A stretch of DNA of 64,000 nt from Rhynchopus euleeides (GCA_963210315.1 OY723320.1:1612001-1676000), one strand, 5' to 3'. Positions 29,671-40,433 are shown, numbered from the stretch's first letter. Numbers and translations: made by a program. Notes: generated by a model from the sequence alone, not told the origin.

Positions 29671-30475
29671 GGCTGACAACGACGATGTGACGCCGTGTTC
29701 TCTGGCGTCTCTGAACGGACACGCTGACGCATTGCGCATCCTCATCACAGAAGGACAAGCTGATGTGAACATGGCCAAGAACAACGGTGCGACGCCGTGT
29801 CTGATGGCGTCTAAGAACGGACACGCTGACGCATTGCGCATCCTCATCACGAAGGGACAAGCTGATGTGAACAAGGCCGCTCTCAACGGTGCGACGCCGT
29901 GTTGCATGGCGGCTCAGAACGGACACGCTGACGCAGTGCGCCTCCTCATCACAGAAGGACAAGCTGATGTGAACAAGGCCCTGGACAGCGGTGTGACGCC
30001 GTGTTATCGGGCGTCTCAGAACGGGCACGCTGACGTATTGCGCATCCTCATCACAGAAGGACAAGCTGATGTGAACATGGCCAAGAACAACGGTGCGACG
30101 CCGTGTCTGATGGCGTCTAAGAACGGACACGCTGACGCATTGCGCATCCTCATCACGAAGGGACAAGCTGATGTGAACAAGGCCGCTCTCAACGGTGCGA
30201 CGCCGTGTTGCATGGCGGCTCAGAACGGACACGCTGACGCAGTGCGCCTCCTCATCACAGAAGGACAAGCTGATGTGAACAAGGCTCTGGACAGCGGTGT
30301 GACGCCGTGTTATCGGGCGTCTCAGAACGGGCACGCTGACGTATTGCGCATCCTCATCACAGAAGGACAAGCTGATATGAACAAAGCCAGTGATGACGGC
30401 GTGACGCCACTTTCTACTGCACAAGAATCAGGCCACCCAGATATTGTCGAGCTTTTGTCCGCACCTACACTGTGA
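27644..30475 (+). CDS. Mono-ADP-ribosyltransferase/ankyrin-repeat protein, copy 2 (intact)
   Basis: 943 codons, ATG 27644, uninterrupted to its natural stop. The N-terminal region, zinc-like cluster and ADP-ribosyltransferase core (VFRAMD; PTSAS; FPEEKEVLIAANTQF) are the same as in copy 1. The ankyrin array is shorter: nine strong 34-residue repeats ending MNKASDDGVTPLSTAQESG. Three repeats (VNMAKNNGATPC, VNKAALNGATPC, VNKALDSGVTPC) occur twice in the same order as a 306-bp tandem duplication. Different array lengths on the same catalytic part suggest partner recognition is the part that evolves. Catalytic activity is inferred from the retained Arg, Ser and E-x-E residues only. Confidence 0.9.
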   Translation: MSTMSTTAGSGVQAAKALGCATTADAVKTAWEAVVQLRKQAVSRVRGGGESAVEVLDGALDTALGDWHDALCRSVIAAMNRCLERRKERDGVVGGCASLVSEARKDLGKAAKGFKDTGAVVAAGSKGPSRYSDGIGEVDVDRGWSDFFQGASCAMRVLATVQAALGTQCEGYVICGACGIALKAECKERHVGKCDKLEAGERGPGGGRFEAMTAEWAVQQVEGQAEPYLRLYSLESPLCYGVNAAMREVAFCGRRERYEPMKGFAYSLHRAMMSRPKYEGTVFRAMDFRVSASLYSVGAVVTMPHPTSASEQPDVVKDFLGQADATDGAGGADADGPVVQGTILVLRVRTGRSIAQFSRFPEEKEVLIAANTQFRVVGRPDVGVLRLLEMALDTSLANVVVVELQEVNFDHWGRLTDIMTEVEKVRNASLLEIVDTKVKTDRRYELHPVTREGAFVNYPPSTELPVVDGKTLLEVAVSVEHNEQVVSLCCANLAPAAHADALNDALTTALRMNKGGSHDKTAAVLLSKGADVACVPQELHTAGVALIACVCKRAVLDKAMHALGDTFWGAYEEEGPRKGWTVLHAAAAGNRADLLKDVLLSGSLAADTVGALGRSACSVAAAGGCTDALRVLITQGKTDVNKPDNDGRTPCYMAAQMGHTDALRILITEGQADVNRADNDDVTPCSLASLNGHADALRILITEGQADVNMAKNNGATPCLMASKNGHADALRILITKGQADVNKAALNGATPCCMAAQNGHADAVRLLITEGQADVNKALDSGVTPCYRASQNGHADVLRILITEGQADVNMAKNNGATPCLMASKNGHADALRILITKGQADVNKAALNGATPCCMAAQNGHADAVRLLITEGQADVNKALDSGVTPCYRASQNGHADVLRILITEGQADMNKASDDGVTPLSTAQESGHPDIVELLSAPTL
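29761..30372 (+). repeat. 306-bp tandem duplication inside the ankyrin array
   Basis: Two consecutive, nearly identical 306-bp units (three 102-bp ankyrin repeats each) starting at about 29761 and 30067. Confidence 0.9.
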
Positions 30476-30970
30476 GGACCGAGACCCGGCAGCACCAATT
30501 GAGGCATCGAGTGTTGCGCTGACTATTAGTGACACAAAAGGTGTGTGTGCTTGGTGTGTGTCTACACTAATATAGACAGATTCACGTGTGCGTGTCACTG
30601 TCCGTGCGTGAGTGTCGCACTACGGCCGCTGCACCAGCTTACCAGCTGCCGCAGCGGCGAAAGCGCCTCCCGGGCATTTTGAGTGCATTTCCTCTGATGT
30701 CAGCTGACGAGCCCACCTGACTCGTCGGAAAATGCAGGGAAGCGGTTTACTGCAGGATTTGGGAACATATGGTGACCCCCAGTGGTGGAGACAGACACCC
30801 CATGGTCAAAATGACCCCACCACGATCCGCACAGATCCCAAACGTTCAAAAGAACGGGTTTTTGGAAAATCCGTGAGGGGGGGGGAAGGAGCTGTGGCAG
30901 CAATGTGGGCGTGTAGTCTGCATCTTTTGCTTCTCTGCCTTATCAGTACATTCACCTTCCTTCTGCAGAT
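30476..30970. other. 3' region of copy 2 and unassigned DNA
   Basis: 30484-30672 is the duplicated 3' flank. 30770-30870 contains CACCCCATGGTCAAAATGAC and ACGATCCGCACAGATCCCAA, a module also found inside several TIR elements, so a fragment of such an element may be present. Confidence 0.5.
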
Positions 30971-30972
30971 TA

Positions 30973-32720
30973 CTGGGGGGGGGCAATTAATCGTGCATAG
31001 TCGAATAATCGTGCATAGTCAAATAATAGTGCCTTTTTGAAACGGGCATTTATAAAGTTTTTTCCGCTGAATAATCGTGGGGTGCACGATTATTCACTTT
31101 TGGCTATTTTCGGTCAGTTGTGGAAGAAAAATGAGCAATTTTCCCCGCAGAAATTACAAAACCCTGTGCCTGGAATTTTGTCCAAAAAATATCACGTTTT
31201 CGCACAAGGCAAAAAATAGTCAAAACACCCGAAAATCGGGTTTGTAGGGTGTAGGTCCCCTGTCTGAAAATGCAAAATATGGCCCCGCAGGTGCCCCCAG
31301 AGTGATTTAAAATTGGAAAATCGACATTTTCCACCTACGGGAAATCCCCCAAAATAGGGGGTCCCCAGTCACGAACCCCAAAAAAATGTCCCGCGCGCCT
31401 CTAAGGCACTCTGGATTTTTATTATGTCATCCAGATGTCACATCTGGGTCCAGGAACACCGGTTTTTGGCCTCAGGAAGTCGAAAAATATGTGTGAAAAT
31501 TTTTATTCCTGACCAGGACCCCCGAAAAGGCCGATTTCCCCTGTTTGCACATGGGGGATTTCGTGCAACGCCCGCTCGTGTGCTGAGTGTGTTATCCGCG
31601 ACGTGGATGCGGTCGCCCTCTTCCTCCCAGAAGCCACTGATCTTCCTCATCCAACATGTACGCGGCACGTGCTTGGGTTGTCCTGTCGCAGTGCAGCAGA
31701 AGTTCCCCTGTGCACTGCTGCTCAAGCCATTTCGGCTGCACGGAACATGCCACGCAGAGTATCCTGGTATCGCGTGACCAGCTCGTGAGGCTTGGTGCCC
31801 CGAATCGAATCGAAAGGCTGCGAGCTGCATTGCCTCGGTCAGTTGATGCCCTTGCGTGTGCATTTTTGTGCACAACAGTCCCTTGGGTACCTGCAGCGCA
31901 GGTGCCTGCACTGGACCAGAGGACTTCTGATTTGCCTCTGGCACTTGTGATCGGAACGGATGCGGCGACATGCCACGGTGCCCATGGATAGCCATGCCGG
32001 CACGAAAGTACGTTCACGACGGTTGATTACCATTGCTGCACTCTGTCAGAACCCGAAGGGTCTCAGCTCACCTGAACGCCCACCAGGCCCCCCAGCAGGG
32101 GGTGAAACCAAAGGGTCCCCCCTGGGGTTTTTTGACCCAAAATTTTCGAATTCGACATGTCCCCGGGATTTCCACTATGTCGCAGATTTCGACCATTGGG
32201 TCAAGAAAACCTAAAAATCTAGGGGGGAGGTGCTGAAGGATTGCACTGAAAATTTTATCTGACTCGGTCAAAATTCCAGGCACAGGGTTCAAAAAACTCG
32301 TTCTTTTGAATGTTGGGAGCCCGTGCGGATCGTGGTGGGGTCATTTCGACCATGGGGTGTCTGTCTTCACCCGTGACTGGTCGTCACCATTTTGGCTCAT
32401 ATTCGTCCACATGTCCGGCCTTGTGCCCCCAGTTTCAACACGAAAATGAGCCCAGACGGTGACTGCCAGTAAGGGGTGAAGACAGACACCCCATGGCCAA
32501 AATGACCCCACTACGATCCGCACAGATTCCAAATATGCAAACGGACGAGGTTTTTGCGATGTTTGTCCCCAGAACTGACCAGAAAACTTGCAAAAGTGAA
32601 TAATCGTGCACCCCACGATTATTCCCCCCCGTCAACTTTTTGACTTTTTTTGGGCCCCTCAATTATACCCGCCCGTTCGCCAATTAATAGTGGAGTGCAC
32701 GATTATTTGCCCCCCCCCAG
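30973..32720. mobile_element. TIR element, CTGGGGGGGGG tips, copy A
   Basis: 1748 bp between TA dinucleotides (30971-30972, 32721-32722). Ends are CTGGGGGGGGGCAATTAATC and, inverted, CTGGGGGGGGGCAAATAATC; subterminal palindromic pieces ATAATCGTG...CACGATTAT repeat several times on both sides. The last 430 bp (32288-32720) is almost identical to the last 430 bp of copy B (39390-39820), as is the first 140 bp. The middle (31140-32280) differs from copy B. No transposase is recognisable; the interior frames are short and probably spurious. Confidence 0.88.
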
Positions 32721-32722
32721 TA

Positions 32723-33043
32723 ACACCCCGGTTGCACAAACAAACACATTACGTACCGCCGGCACCTTTTTACCTGCAAAAGTGCCTGAACCAGACCCAT
32801 ACTTCAGGGTGAAGTTTGCACCTACACCATCAAAATGACCCCACTGGGGGACTTTGCTGTGTCAGTCGGTTGCAGGTGCTGACTTGTAGTGCACCGCGGA
32901 AGCCCCCCAGCGACCACCACCCGAAGCACCTGCAGTCTCCTGCACTCAGCCCGATGATGCAGGCCATGCGGGTGTGCCAGGTGTTACACCACCACCCCAC
33001 ACAGATACAACACACACCTGCACACAGCAGCACACACCAAGCC
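32723..33043 (+). other. Intergenic, upstream of the propeller gene
   Basis: Contains GGTTGCACAAACAAACACAT (32731) and a 'CCAAAATGACCCCAC' scrap (32828-32843) of the module shared with the TIR elements, then a C/A-rich tract leading to the next ATG. No gene. Confidence 0.4.
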
Positions 33044-36000
33044 ATGGCAGCATCAGGGGTGCTGCTGTCGCTGTCGCTGTGCTTCGCTGCACGTACATCA
33101 TGCGACAGTGGTGCGGCTTCGGAGTGTGTCGCGGTTATTGGCTCTGGGCACGGGACTATATACGGCCTCTCCATATCACATGACGACACGCTGGTGGCAG
33201 TGTCAGAACGACGCGGCCTCTCTCTGTACACCATCAGCACAGGGGCTACAAACACAGTCCCCTCGTACTCGCGTGCATATGATGTTGCCTTCTCCCAGGA
33301 TGCGTCAAGATTGGCAGTGGCTGCATCTAGCAACGGGGTTGCTGTCGTCACTGTGAGCACTGGGGCCCAGCTCTGGAGTGATTCGACGAAAGGCAGCTGC
33401 CGCAGTGTTTCCTACTCGCCAGACGGGGCGTATGTTGCTTCTGGGCATACCAACGGTGGTGTCTACATCTTGAATGCTGCAGATGGCACCTTGGTGCGGC
33501 AGCTGACTGGGTTGAGTTCTACTGTGTATGCTCTGAACTACACCATTGACGGGACGAAGATCATCGGTGGAGACACCTCGAACACGATCGTCTGGGATGC
33601 AAGCACTGGGAGTACGCTGAAAACCATAACAAATTCAGGTTCCGGCAATCTGCGGATTTCCTGTGTTTCACCAGATGGGCAGTACTTTGCGAATGGGCGG
33701 CACACCGCCGGTACTGTGAGTATCTACAAAGTGAGTGACTACACCGTCGCCTCCACCGTCTCCGCCTCTAATGCAGGGGGCTGTTCGTTCAGTGCGGACT
33801 CGACGCGCCTGTTGATCGCATCACATAATGTTCATTACATTTTTACTAGTTACGAGCGACGAAGCGTAGCGAAGTCGCGAAGTAACGAAGGAAATCGTAC
33901 GACTGAAGCTTTGGATTAGCACCTCATGCCACTTCACAGGGCCTCAACACAGCCTTGAGACAGCAAGTGTGCGCTCAACAAAAAGTAGTCCGGAACTGTT
34001 CTCCCACAGTTGCTGGACAGGGTGTCTATAATAAAGCGAAAGGAGTACGATTTTTGAGGTGAGCACCGGCACACAACTGACGACGATCAGCGCAGAAGGT
34101 AACTACTACTACGCGGCTGCCTACTTTCATAGGACTTCGAGTATTATCGCGCCTGACTACGTCGGTAGCCAGCACGTAACTGAGTGGTATTACCAGTCTA
34201 CAAACGCACCACCAACACCTTTGCCGGCAACACCTGCGCCTGCAACACCTGCACCTGTGACACCTGCACCCGCAACGCCTGCACCTGCGACACCGGCACC
34301 AGCAACACCTGCGCCACCAACGCCTGCACCTGCAACACCTTCGCCCGCGACACCTGCACCTCCGACGCCTGCGCCTGCAACACCCGCACCGCCTACACCT
34401 GCACCCGCGACACCCGCACCTGCAACGCCTGCACCACCAACACCTGCACCTCCGACACCTGCACCTGCAACACCTGCGCCCGCGACACCCGCACCTCCAA
34501 CGCCTGCACCTCCGACACCTGCGCCTGCAACACCTGCACCCGCAACGCCTGCACCCGCAACACCGGCACCAGCAACACCTGCGCCGCCAACGCCTGCACC
34601 TGCAACACCTGCGCCCGCGACACCTGCACCTCCGACGCCTGCGCCTGCAACACCCGCACCGCCTACACCTGCACCCGCGACACCCGCACCTGCAACGCCT
34701 GCACCACCAACACCTGCACCTCCGACACCTGCACCTGCAACGCCTGCACCTGCGACACCGGCACCACCAACACCTGCGCCGCTAACGCCTGCACCTGCAA
34801 CACCTGCGCCCGCGACACCCGCGCCGCCAACGCCTGCACCTGCGACACCTGCACCTCCGACGCCTGCGCCTGCAACTCCCGCACCGCCAACACCTGCACC
34901 CGCGACACTCGCACCTGCAACGCCTGCACCACCAACACCTGCACCTCCGACACCTGCACCTGCAACACCTGCGCCCGCAACGCCTGCACCTGCGACACCG
35001 GCACCACCAACACCTGCGCCGCCAACGCCTGCACCTGCTACACCTGCGCCCGCGACACCCGCACCTCCAACGCCTGCACCACCAACACCCGCACCTCCGA
35101 CACCTGCCCCGCCAACGCCTGGGCCTGCCACACATGCGCCCGTGACACCCGCACCTGCAACGCCTGCACCCGCGACGCCTGCGCCTGCAACACCCGCACC
35201 GCCAACACCTGCGCCCGCGACACCTTTACCTCCGACACCTGCGCCTGCAACACCTGCGCCGCGGACCGCTTCACCGCCATCGCCCGCACCGCCAACACCT
35301 GCACCTGCAACTCCACTTCCTGCTGGTTCGACTTCTGCGCCTGCAACATCTGCACCTCTGACACGTGCACCTGCAACGTCTTCACCTGCAACGACCACGC
35401 CTTCGACTCCACTTCCTGCTGGTTCCACTTTTGCACCTGCAACACCTGCACCCGCAACACCTGCACCTCCAACACCTTCACCTGCAACAACCGCGCCTTC
35501 GACTCCACTTCCTGCTGGTTCTACTTTTGCTCCTGCAACACCCGCGCCCGCAACACCTTCACCTGCAACTCCTGCTCCTTCGACTCCACTTCCTGCTGGT
35601 TCTACTTTCGCACCTCCAACACCCGCACCCGCAACACCTGCACCTGCAACATCTGCACCTCTAACACGTGCACCTCCAACTTCTTCACCTGCAACGACCG
35701 CACCTTCGACTCCACTTCCTGCTGGTTCTACTTTTACACCTGCAACATCCGCACCGGCAACACCGTCACCTGCAACAACCGCGCCTTCGACTCCACTTCC
35801 TGCTGGTTCCACTTTTGCACCTGCAACATCTGCACCTCTGACACGTGCACCTGCAACACCCGCACCTGCGACACTTTCACCTGGAACCCCTGCGCCCGAA
35901 AGTGCAACATCTTCTGACCTTGTGATCTCGTTTCCCGACGCGGTGTGCGAGCAGGTTGGCGATGTGATCGAGACGGTGCTGTCCACTGTGGAGGGACACC

Positions 36001-36656
36001 TGCAGTCACGTGTCCAGTCGTTCTCTGTGGAGTGTGGGTCGGCACACGTGTTCATGAGCTTCGACAGCAACAGTGTCGCCGAGACACAACTGCCAACCGT
36101 GCAGGAGGCGATTGTGTCCAAGTTAGCCTCGGATGACACACTGCGTGCCGTGACGGGCAGCACAGCCCAGACAACGTACCCGACACCGACTGGATCTGGC
36201 GGATTGCAGACGTGCACGAAGGCGAACGCCACGAAGGCACTGATGCTTCCCATCAACGGTGTGGACGTGTGCACACCTCTGTCGTGTGCTGGCGGGTTTG
36301 TGAAGGAGGCACAGTCGGGTGTGTCGCGGTTCGACTGTGTGGCCGTTGCATCCGATGCATCTGCGACGCAGACGTGCAGGCGTGACGGGGACTGCACATA
36401 CGACGCTGTGAACACTGTCTGCAGCGCGGCGTCCTGGACATGCACATCGGCAACACCTTCACCGGATGCCCAGCGTCAGCGGGACGGCTCAGACGAGTGG
36501 AACGCAGCAGCGCTTGCCGCAGTGATCAGCGGCGCTGTCCTGTGCGCTGTGGTCCTTGTGGTGCTTGCCGTCTTCGTGTGGCGCCGCACTGCCCCTGCCC
36601 CCGAACAGGCCAAGACGGCGAGCCCCTCCAACCGCAGGAACAACGAGCCGGTTTAG
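33044..36656 (+). CDS. Secreted beta-propeller protein with Thr/Pro/Ala stalk and membrane anchor, split by an insertion
   Basis: ATG 33044 opens with a signal peptide (MAASGVLLSLSLCFAARTS). WD40/YVTN-like blades follow (GLSISHDDTLVAVSERRG, VSYSPDGAYVASGHTNG, CVSPDGQYFANG, CSFSADSTRLL). The frame is interrupted at 33845-34055 by a 211-bp insertion bounded by ATTTTT; the text on both sides of it fits one blade. Then come about 560 residues of TPAPATPAPPTPAP repeats, a Cys-containing domain (near 35920-36450: CEQVGDVIETVL ... CRRDGDCTYDAVNTVC), a membrane span (VISGAVLCAVVLVVLAVFVW) and a short basic tail. This is the layout of a stalked type I surface receptor or adhesin; the ligand is unknown. 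The gene works only if the insertion is spliced out, otherwise it is a fresh pseudogene. Confidence 0.8.
33845..34055 (+). repeat. 211-bp insertion (MITE/SINE-like or intron) with ATTTTT target duplication
   Basis: Flanked by ATTTTT at 33839-33844 and 34050-34055. The left end is a hairpin (GTTACGAGCGAC ... GTCGCGAAGTAAC). The right 95 bp (33961-34055) reappears at 40851-40938 (CTCAACAAAA(A)GGTAG, TTCTCCCACAGTTGCTG, CAGGGTGTCTA), so it is a repeat family. Taking out the insertion with one ATTTTT copy keeps the host frame. Confidence 0.8.
34207..35910 (+). repeat. Coding minisatellite: Thr-Pro-Ala stalk
   Basis: About 1.7 kb of 15-30-bp units encoding (A/P)TPAP. Because of the codon periodicity, three other frames including a 751-codon antisense frame are also open; they are by-products. 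The distal part (35310-35880) carries a longer unit encoding STPLPAGSTFAPATPAPATP, repeated seven or so times. Confidence 0.95.
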
Positions 36657-37521
36657 GGCCTCTGGTGGCGTCATCCAACGGTGCTCCTGTGGCCTGCCGA
36701 CAGCTGCAGGGTCTCCGGCAGCACCACGCAGGCTGCACCTCCTTGGCCTTCAGAGGAGCATTCCGTTGGTGCCGGGGGTGATATCCTCCGTGTTTCAGCC
36801 CCGCTCTGTGTTTCGGCCCCCTTTGCTTCTCAAGTTTGGCTTGTTACGACGGGGTCAGATCCTGTGTGTCTCACCTAGACGCGAGGTGTACCCACCAGAC
36901 ACCTAAGGCAGCAGCCTCTGGCGCCTCTCATGATACCCCCTCATCCTCCCACAACCTCCCATGGTGCACAACCACCTCCCCCACCAGCCCCTCTTAACAC
37001 AACACAGGCCGGAAAAAAACACTGAATTGCAGACACTACCTGCATGACGAGTGGAGGGTGATCATTCTTGTGCTCCCTTCTACTTCTATTTTTACGCACA
37101 CGACTTTCGCGCGGAAAGTGTCATTCAGCTCTGCCAAACGTGCTCTACACACCACCCCCTTCATCAGGCAAGTGGGTTCGTAAGTGTGTGTGGAAGCGTC
37201 AACGCATCAAACGAAGTATCATACAGTAGAGAGAGAGCGGCAGAGTTGAAGTGACACTTTCAGCACACTTCGATGTGGGCGGAAAGTGTCGCGTGCTTGT
37301 TCGTGCCCTTGTGCTCCTCACTCACGACACCATTATCAGCAGGAGTGTGAGTGCGAAAGCGTCAACGCAAAAAAGAAACCAAAGCAAAAAGTGCCGAACA
37401 AAGCGCAGTGACACTTTTACACCCCCCCCCCCCCGGCCCCTCTAAGTTTTCTTTCCCCTTGCACTCCCGCCCCCGCCTCCTTTTTTTTGCAGCATTGCCA
37501 GAACCTGTCTCAGGTCATGGT
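36657..37521. other. Intergenic with family B repeats
   Basis: 37039-37065 carries the CTGCATGACGAGTGGAGGGTGATCA-like motif (family E), 37088-37262 is family B, and 37263-37400 is a diverged relative (GAAAGTGTC ... GCGAAAGCGTCAACGCAAAA). No gene. Confidence 0.5.
37088..37262 (+). repeat. Dispersed repeat family B, second copy
   Basis: Near-identical to 26523-26697 over about 170 bp. Confidence 0.85.
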
Positions 37522-37523
37522 TA

Positions 37524-39820
37524 CTGGGGGGGGGCAATTAATCGTGCATAGGCGAATAATCGTGCATAGTCAAATAATCGTGCCTTTTTGAAACAGGCAT
37601 TTATAAAGTTTTTTCCGCTGAATAATCGTGGGGTGCACGATTATTCACTTTTGGCTATTTTCGGTCAGTTCTCATGGTTGCATAGCGGCCGTTTTAAAAA
37701 TTCCCTTGTATTTTGTGGACTTGCAAAAACGGCCGCTGATTTTCAGCATTTAAAAAAACGGCCGTTTTTTTTACCTGGGAATTTTGTATGGGGCGTGGGT
37801 CAGCAGGCGAGATCCCACCACCAGGAGTGCCTCCCCACTGCAAGGGATACCCTGCAGCAAGCATTGTGAGCGCGCCTTCAAGTATGATGCGAAGAGTTCA
37901 GACTTCGTGGACCACTTTGACGGACCGCGCCATGTCAAGAAGAAGAAGAACGCAGCGTTGAAAGTGCAGAGCCAGGGAAACAGCTGGCGCTGTCGGAGTG
38001 CGATACCCTCAGTGGCAGGCTTGCAACTTCGGATCGCCCGGGGTGCGTTGTTCACCGGATCACCGGCTGGCATGGTGCATGATGCTGTCAAGAAGTGTGT
38101 CCCGAGGAGGGGCTGAACATGGTTGCGGCCAATCTAGGCACGTGTGTCGTGGATGACCGTGCAGGCAGAGGTGGTGTCGCTCACTGGCATCAGGGCTCTT
38201 CCGACAGAGCTTTCCCTTGATCTCGGCGACAGCCCCGGATGAGAAGGACACCGCCTTCGCTGATTTATTCCCGAAGGCACGGGCGATCATCCCGGGCAAT
38301 ATGCAGCACCAGCTGGATGGGTTCACGACCGCACTGGCGCTGAAGGATGTGCTGTGCCACATCTCTGACGCAGCTGAGAGGGAGAAGCAGGCGAGCAAGA
38401 CGGCACCACCGGCCGTGCGATCCCGCTTCTCTCCGACACACACTACCTGCACCGCTTGAGTGGATCTTGCACCTTGCACCACGTCCCCGGGCATTTAAAC
38501 AATCTTCCGGGCCCGCTGCAGGACAGCGGCCCTGCTACGTGTGCGTCGCTTCTGCGGTTGGCAGAGATGCCCACGAAATCGCTGGGCTCGAGTCCCACCT
38601 GCAGGCCGCCGTCCGCCTGACGGCACCCTCGCATCGCTGCTCCAGAAGTACTGCGATGCGCAGCTGGGTGTGCCAACGGCGTGCCCCTGTCGATGCAGTG
38701 TACACCGACATTGAGAATGTCATCGAGAAAGTGTCTGAGGTGGGGAAGTACGACCCCCCAGTGCCCCTGGCAGGGGAGCTGGCCTGGGCTGGCGACCGCA
38801 TGCGCAGAAGGTGGGACGGCACGGAATCAGGGAAGTCCTTCTGGTTTGCGATCCGCCGTCTGTGCCCGAGCGCGTGCGGCCGCATGAGTCGTAGGGGTGT
38901 CAGAACCCCGGTGCCACCTCCCCTCTGTTTCGGGGAGGTCACGAGCAGGGCCTGGGTGATCTACGACTAGGCCACCACGTTCCGAGGGTGTGCTGGATTT
39001 CTCGGACAACCCGGGGGCGAACCGGGCTGCTACACTCCTCTCTGCTCTCGGGTGTCTGCTGCTTGTCGAGCGACAGGCAGGGCGGAAGCCATTTTTCTTT
39101 GTACAGTCGACAGAGAATCGCAGTGCCCAATGTCATGTGCAGGCAACAGGGAGTTGTCAAGTGTGTTTCCTCAGCTCGGTACGGTAAGCAGGAGGCGAAT
39201 CTCCAAAGGAAAATAGGAGGGGGAAACAAACGGCCGTTTTTTCGCCAACAAAACATGAAAACGGCCGTTTTTATATTTCGGTAGCGGGAACTGAGGTAGT
39301 GAATTCTCAGAAAATCCACTCCCTCCATGACGGCCGTTATGACACTATGAGTTCTGGAAGAAAAATGAGCAATTTTTCCCGCAGAATTTTCAAAAAACTC
39401 GTTCTTTTGAATGTTGGGAGCCCGTGCGGATCGTGGTGGGGTCATTTCGACCATGGGGTGTCTGTCTTCACCCGTGACTGGTCGTCACCATTTTGGCTCA
39501 TATTCGTCCACATGTCCGGCCTTGAGCCCCCAGTTTCAACACGAAAATGAGCCCAGACGGTCACTGCCAGTAAGGGGTGAAGACAGACACCCCATGGCCA
39601 AAATGACCCCACCACGATCCGCACAGATTCCAAATATGCAAACGGACGAGGTTTTTGCGATGTTTGTCCCCAGAACTGACCAGAAAACTTGCAAAAGTGA
39701 ATAATCGTGCACCCCACGATTATTCCCCCCCGTCAACTTTTTGCCTTTTTTGGGCCCCTCAATTATACCCGCCCGTTCGCCAATTAATAGTGGAGTGCAC
39801 GATTATTTGCCCCCCCCCAG
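37524..39820. mobile_element. TIR element, CTGGGGGGGGG tips, copy B
   Basis: 2297 bp between TA (37522-37523) and TA (39821-39822), sharing both ends with copy A at 30973 but with a different middle (37670-39350). The middle includes a frame reading CERAFKYDAKSSDFVDHFDG then PRHVKKKK, a C...C...H...H pattern like the BED-type zinc finger of DNA transposases. Further fragments around 38220-38460 look coding but are broken. It may be a decayed autonomous copy or one that captured other DNA. Subterminal AACGGCCG(T) motifs (37690-37765, 39228-39270) form another inverted pair inside the element. Confidence 0.85.
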
Positions 39821-39991
39821 TAACATGCTGTTGGCAGCGCACGTATGGACACGCATCCACGTTCGTTGATTAAATTTGTTCGCTTCCACACGAACGACTG
39901 TTCCTCATCCTGCCGTCTTGCTGTATAGACAGCCCCTGCAGGACGTGCTTCCCTCCCCCACCCCTCAGTTCCCCTCAGATCCATCGACACA

Positions 39992-40433
39992 CACGGTGGC
40001 CAGGATTTTGTGGGATATGGAAACGGGATATCCCGGTGGGATATCCCGCGGGGGAGGTCTCCCTCGCGGGTTTGATATCCCGCCAGGGTGGGGGGTCATC
40101 TCCCCCCCGGGAGATGGGGGCATCTCCCGCGGGAGATGGGGTCATCTCCCGCGGGAGATGTGGGCATCTCCCGGGGGGGAGATGACCCCATGTCCCACGG
40201 GAGATGACCCCATATCCCGCGGGAGATGACCCCATATCCCACGGGAGATGACCCCATATCCCACGGGAGATGACCCCATATCCCGCGGGAGATGCCCCCA
40301 TCTCCCGGGGGGGATATGACCCCCTACCCGGCGGGATATGGTTTTTCCAAAACGCGGGATATGTCACTTTGAGACGTGGGATATCCCACCGGCATATCCC
40401 GTTTTCATATCCCACAGAATCCTGGCCACCGTG
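39992..40433. repeat. Fold-back element of GGGATATCCC / GGGAGATGACCCC palindromes
   Basis: 442 bp. Outer inverted arms of about 55 bp begin CACGGTGGCCAGGATT on both ends and contain GGGATATCCC. The core (40085-40340) is about eleven 20-22-bp units such as CATCTCCCGCGGGAGATG and GGGAGATGACCCCATATCCC, each itself palindromic, so either strand folds into one long hairpin. No target-site duplication was recognised. Diverged GGATATCC relatives lie near 1155-1300 and 55158-55200. Confidence 0.9.

Noticed and set aside
34190-36445. 751-codon antisense frame and a 577-codon alternative plus frame over the stalk repeat
   Set aside because: Both are periodic by-products of the Thr-Pro-Ala minisatellite; only the 34059-36656 frame joins propeller blades to a membrane anchor.
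40085-40340. CRISPR-like array
   Set aside because: Units are contiguous palindromes without unique spacers, in a eukaryotic genome, inside a fold-back element.
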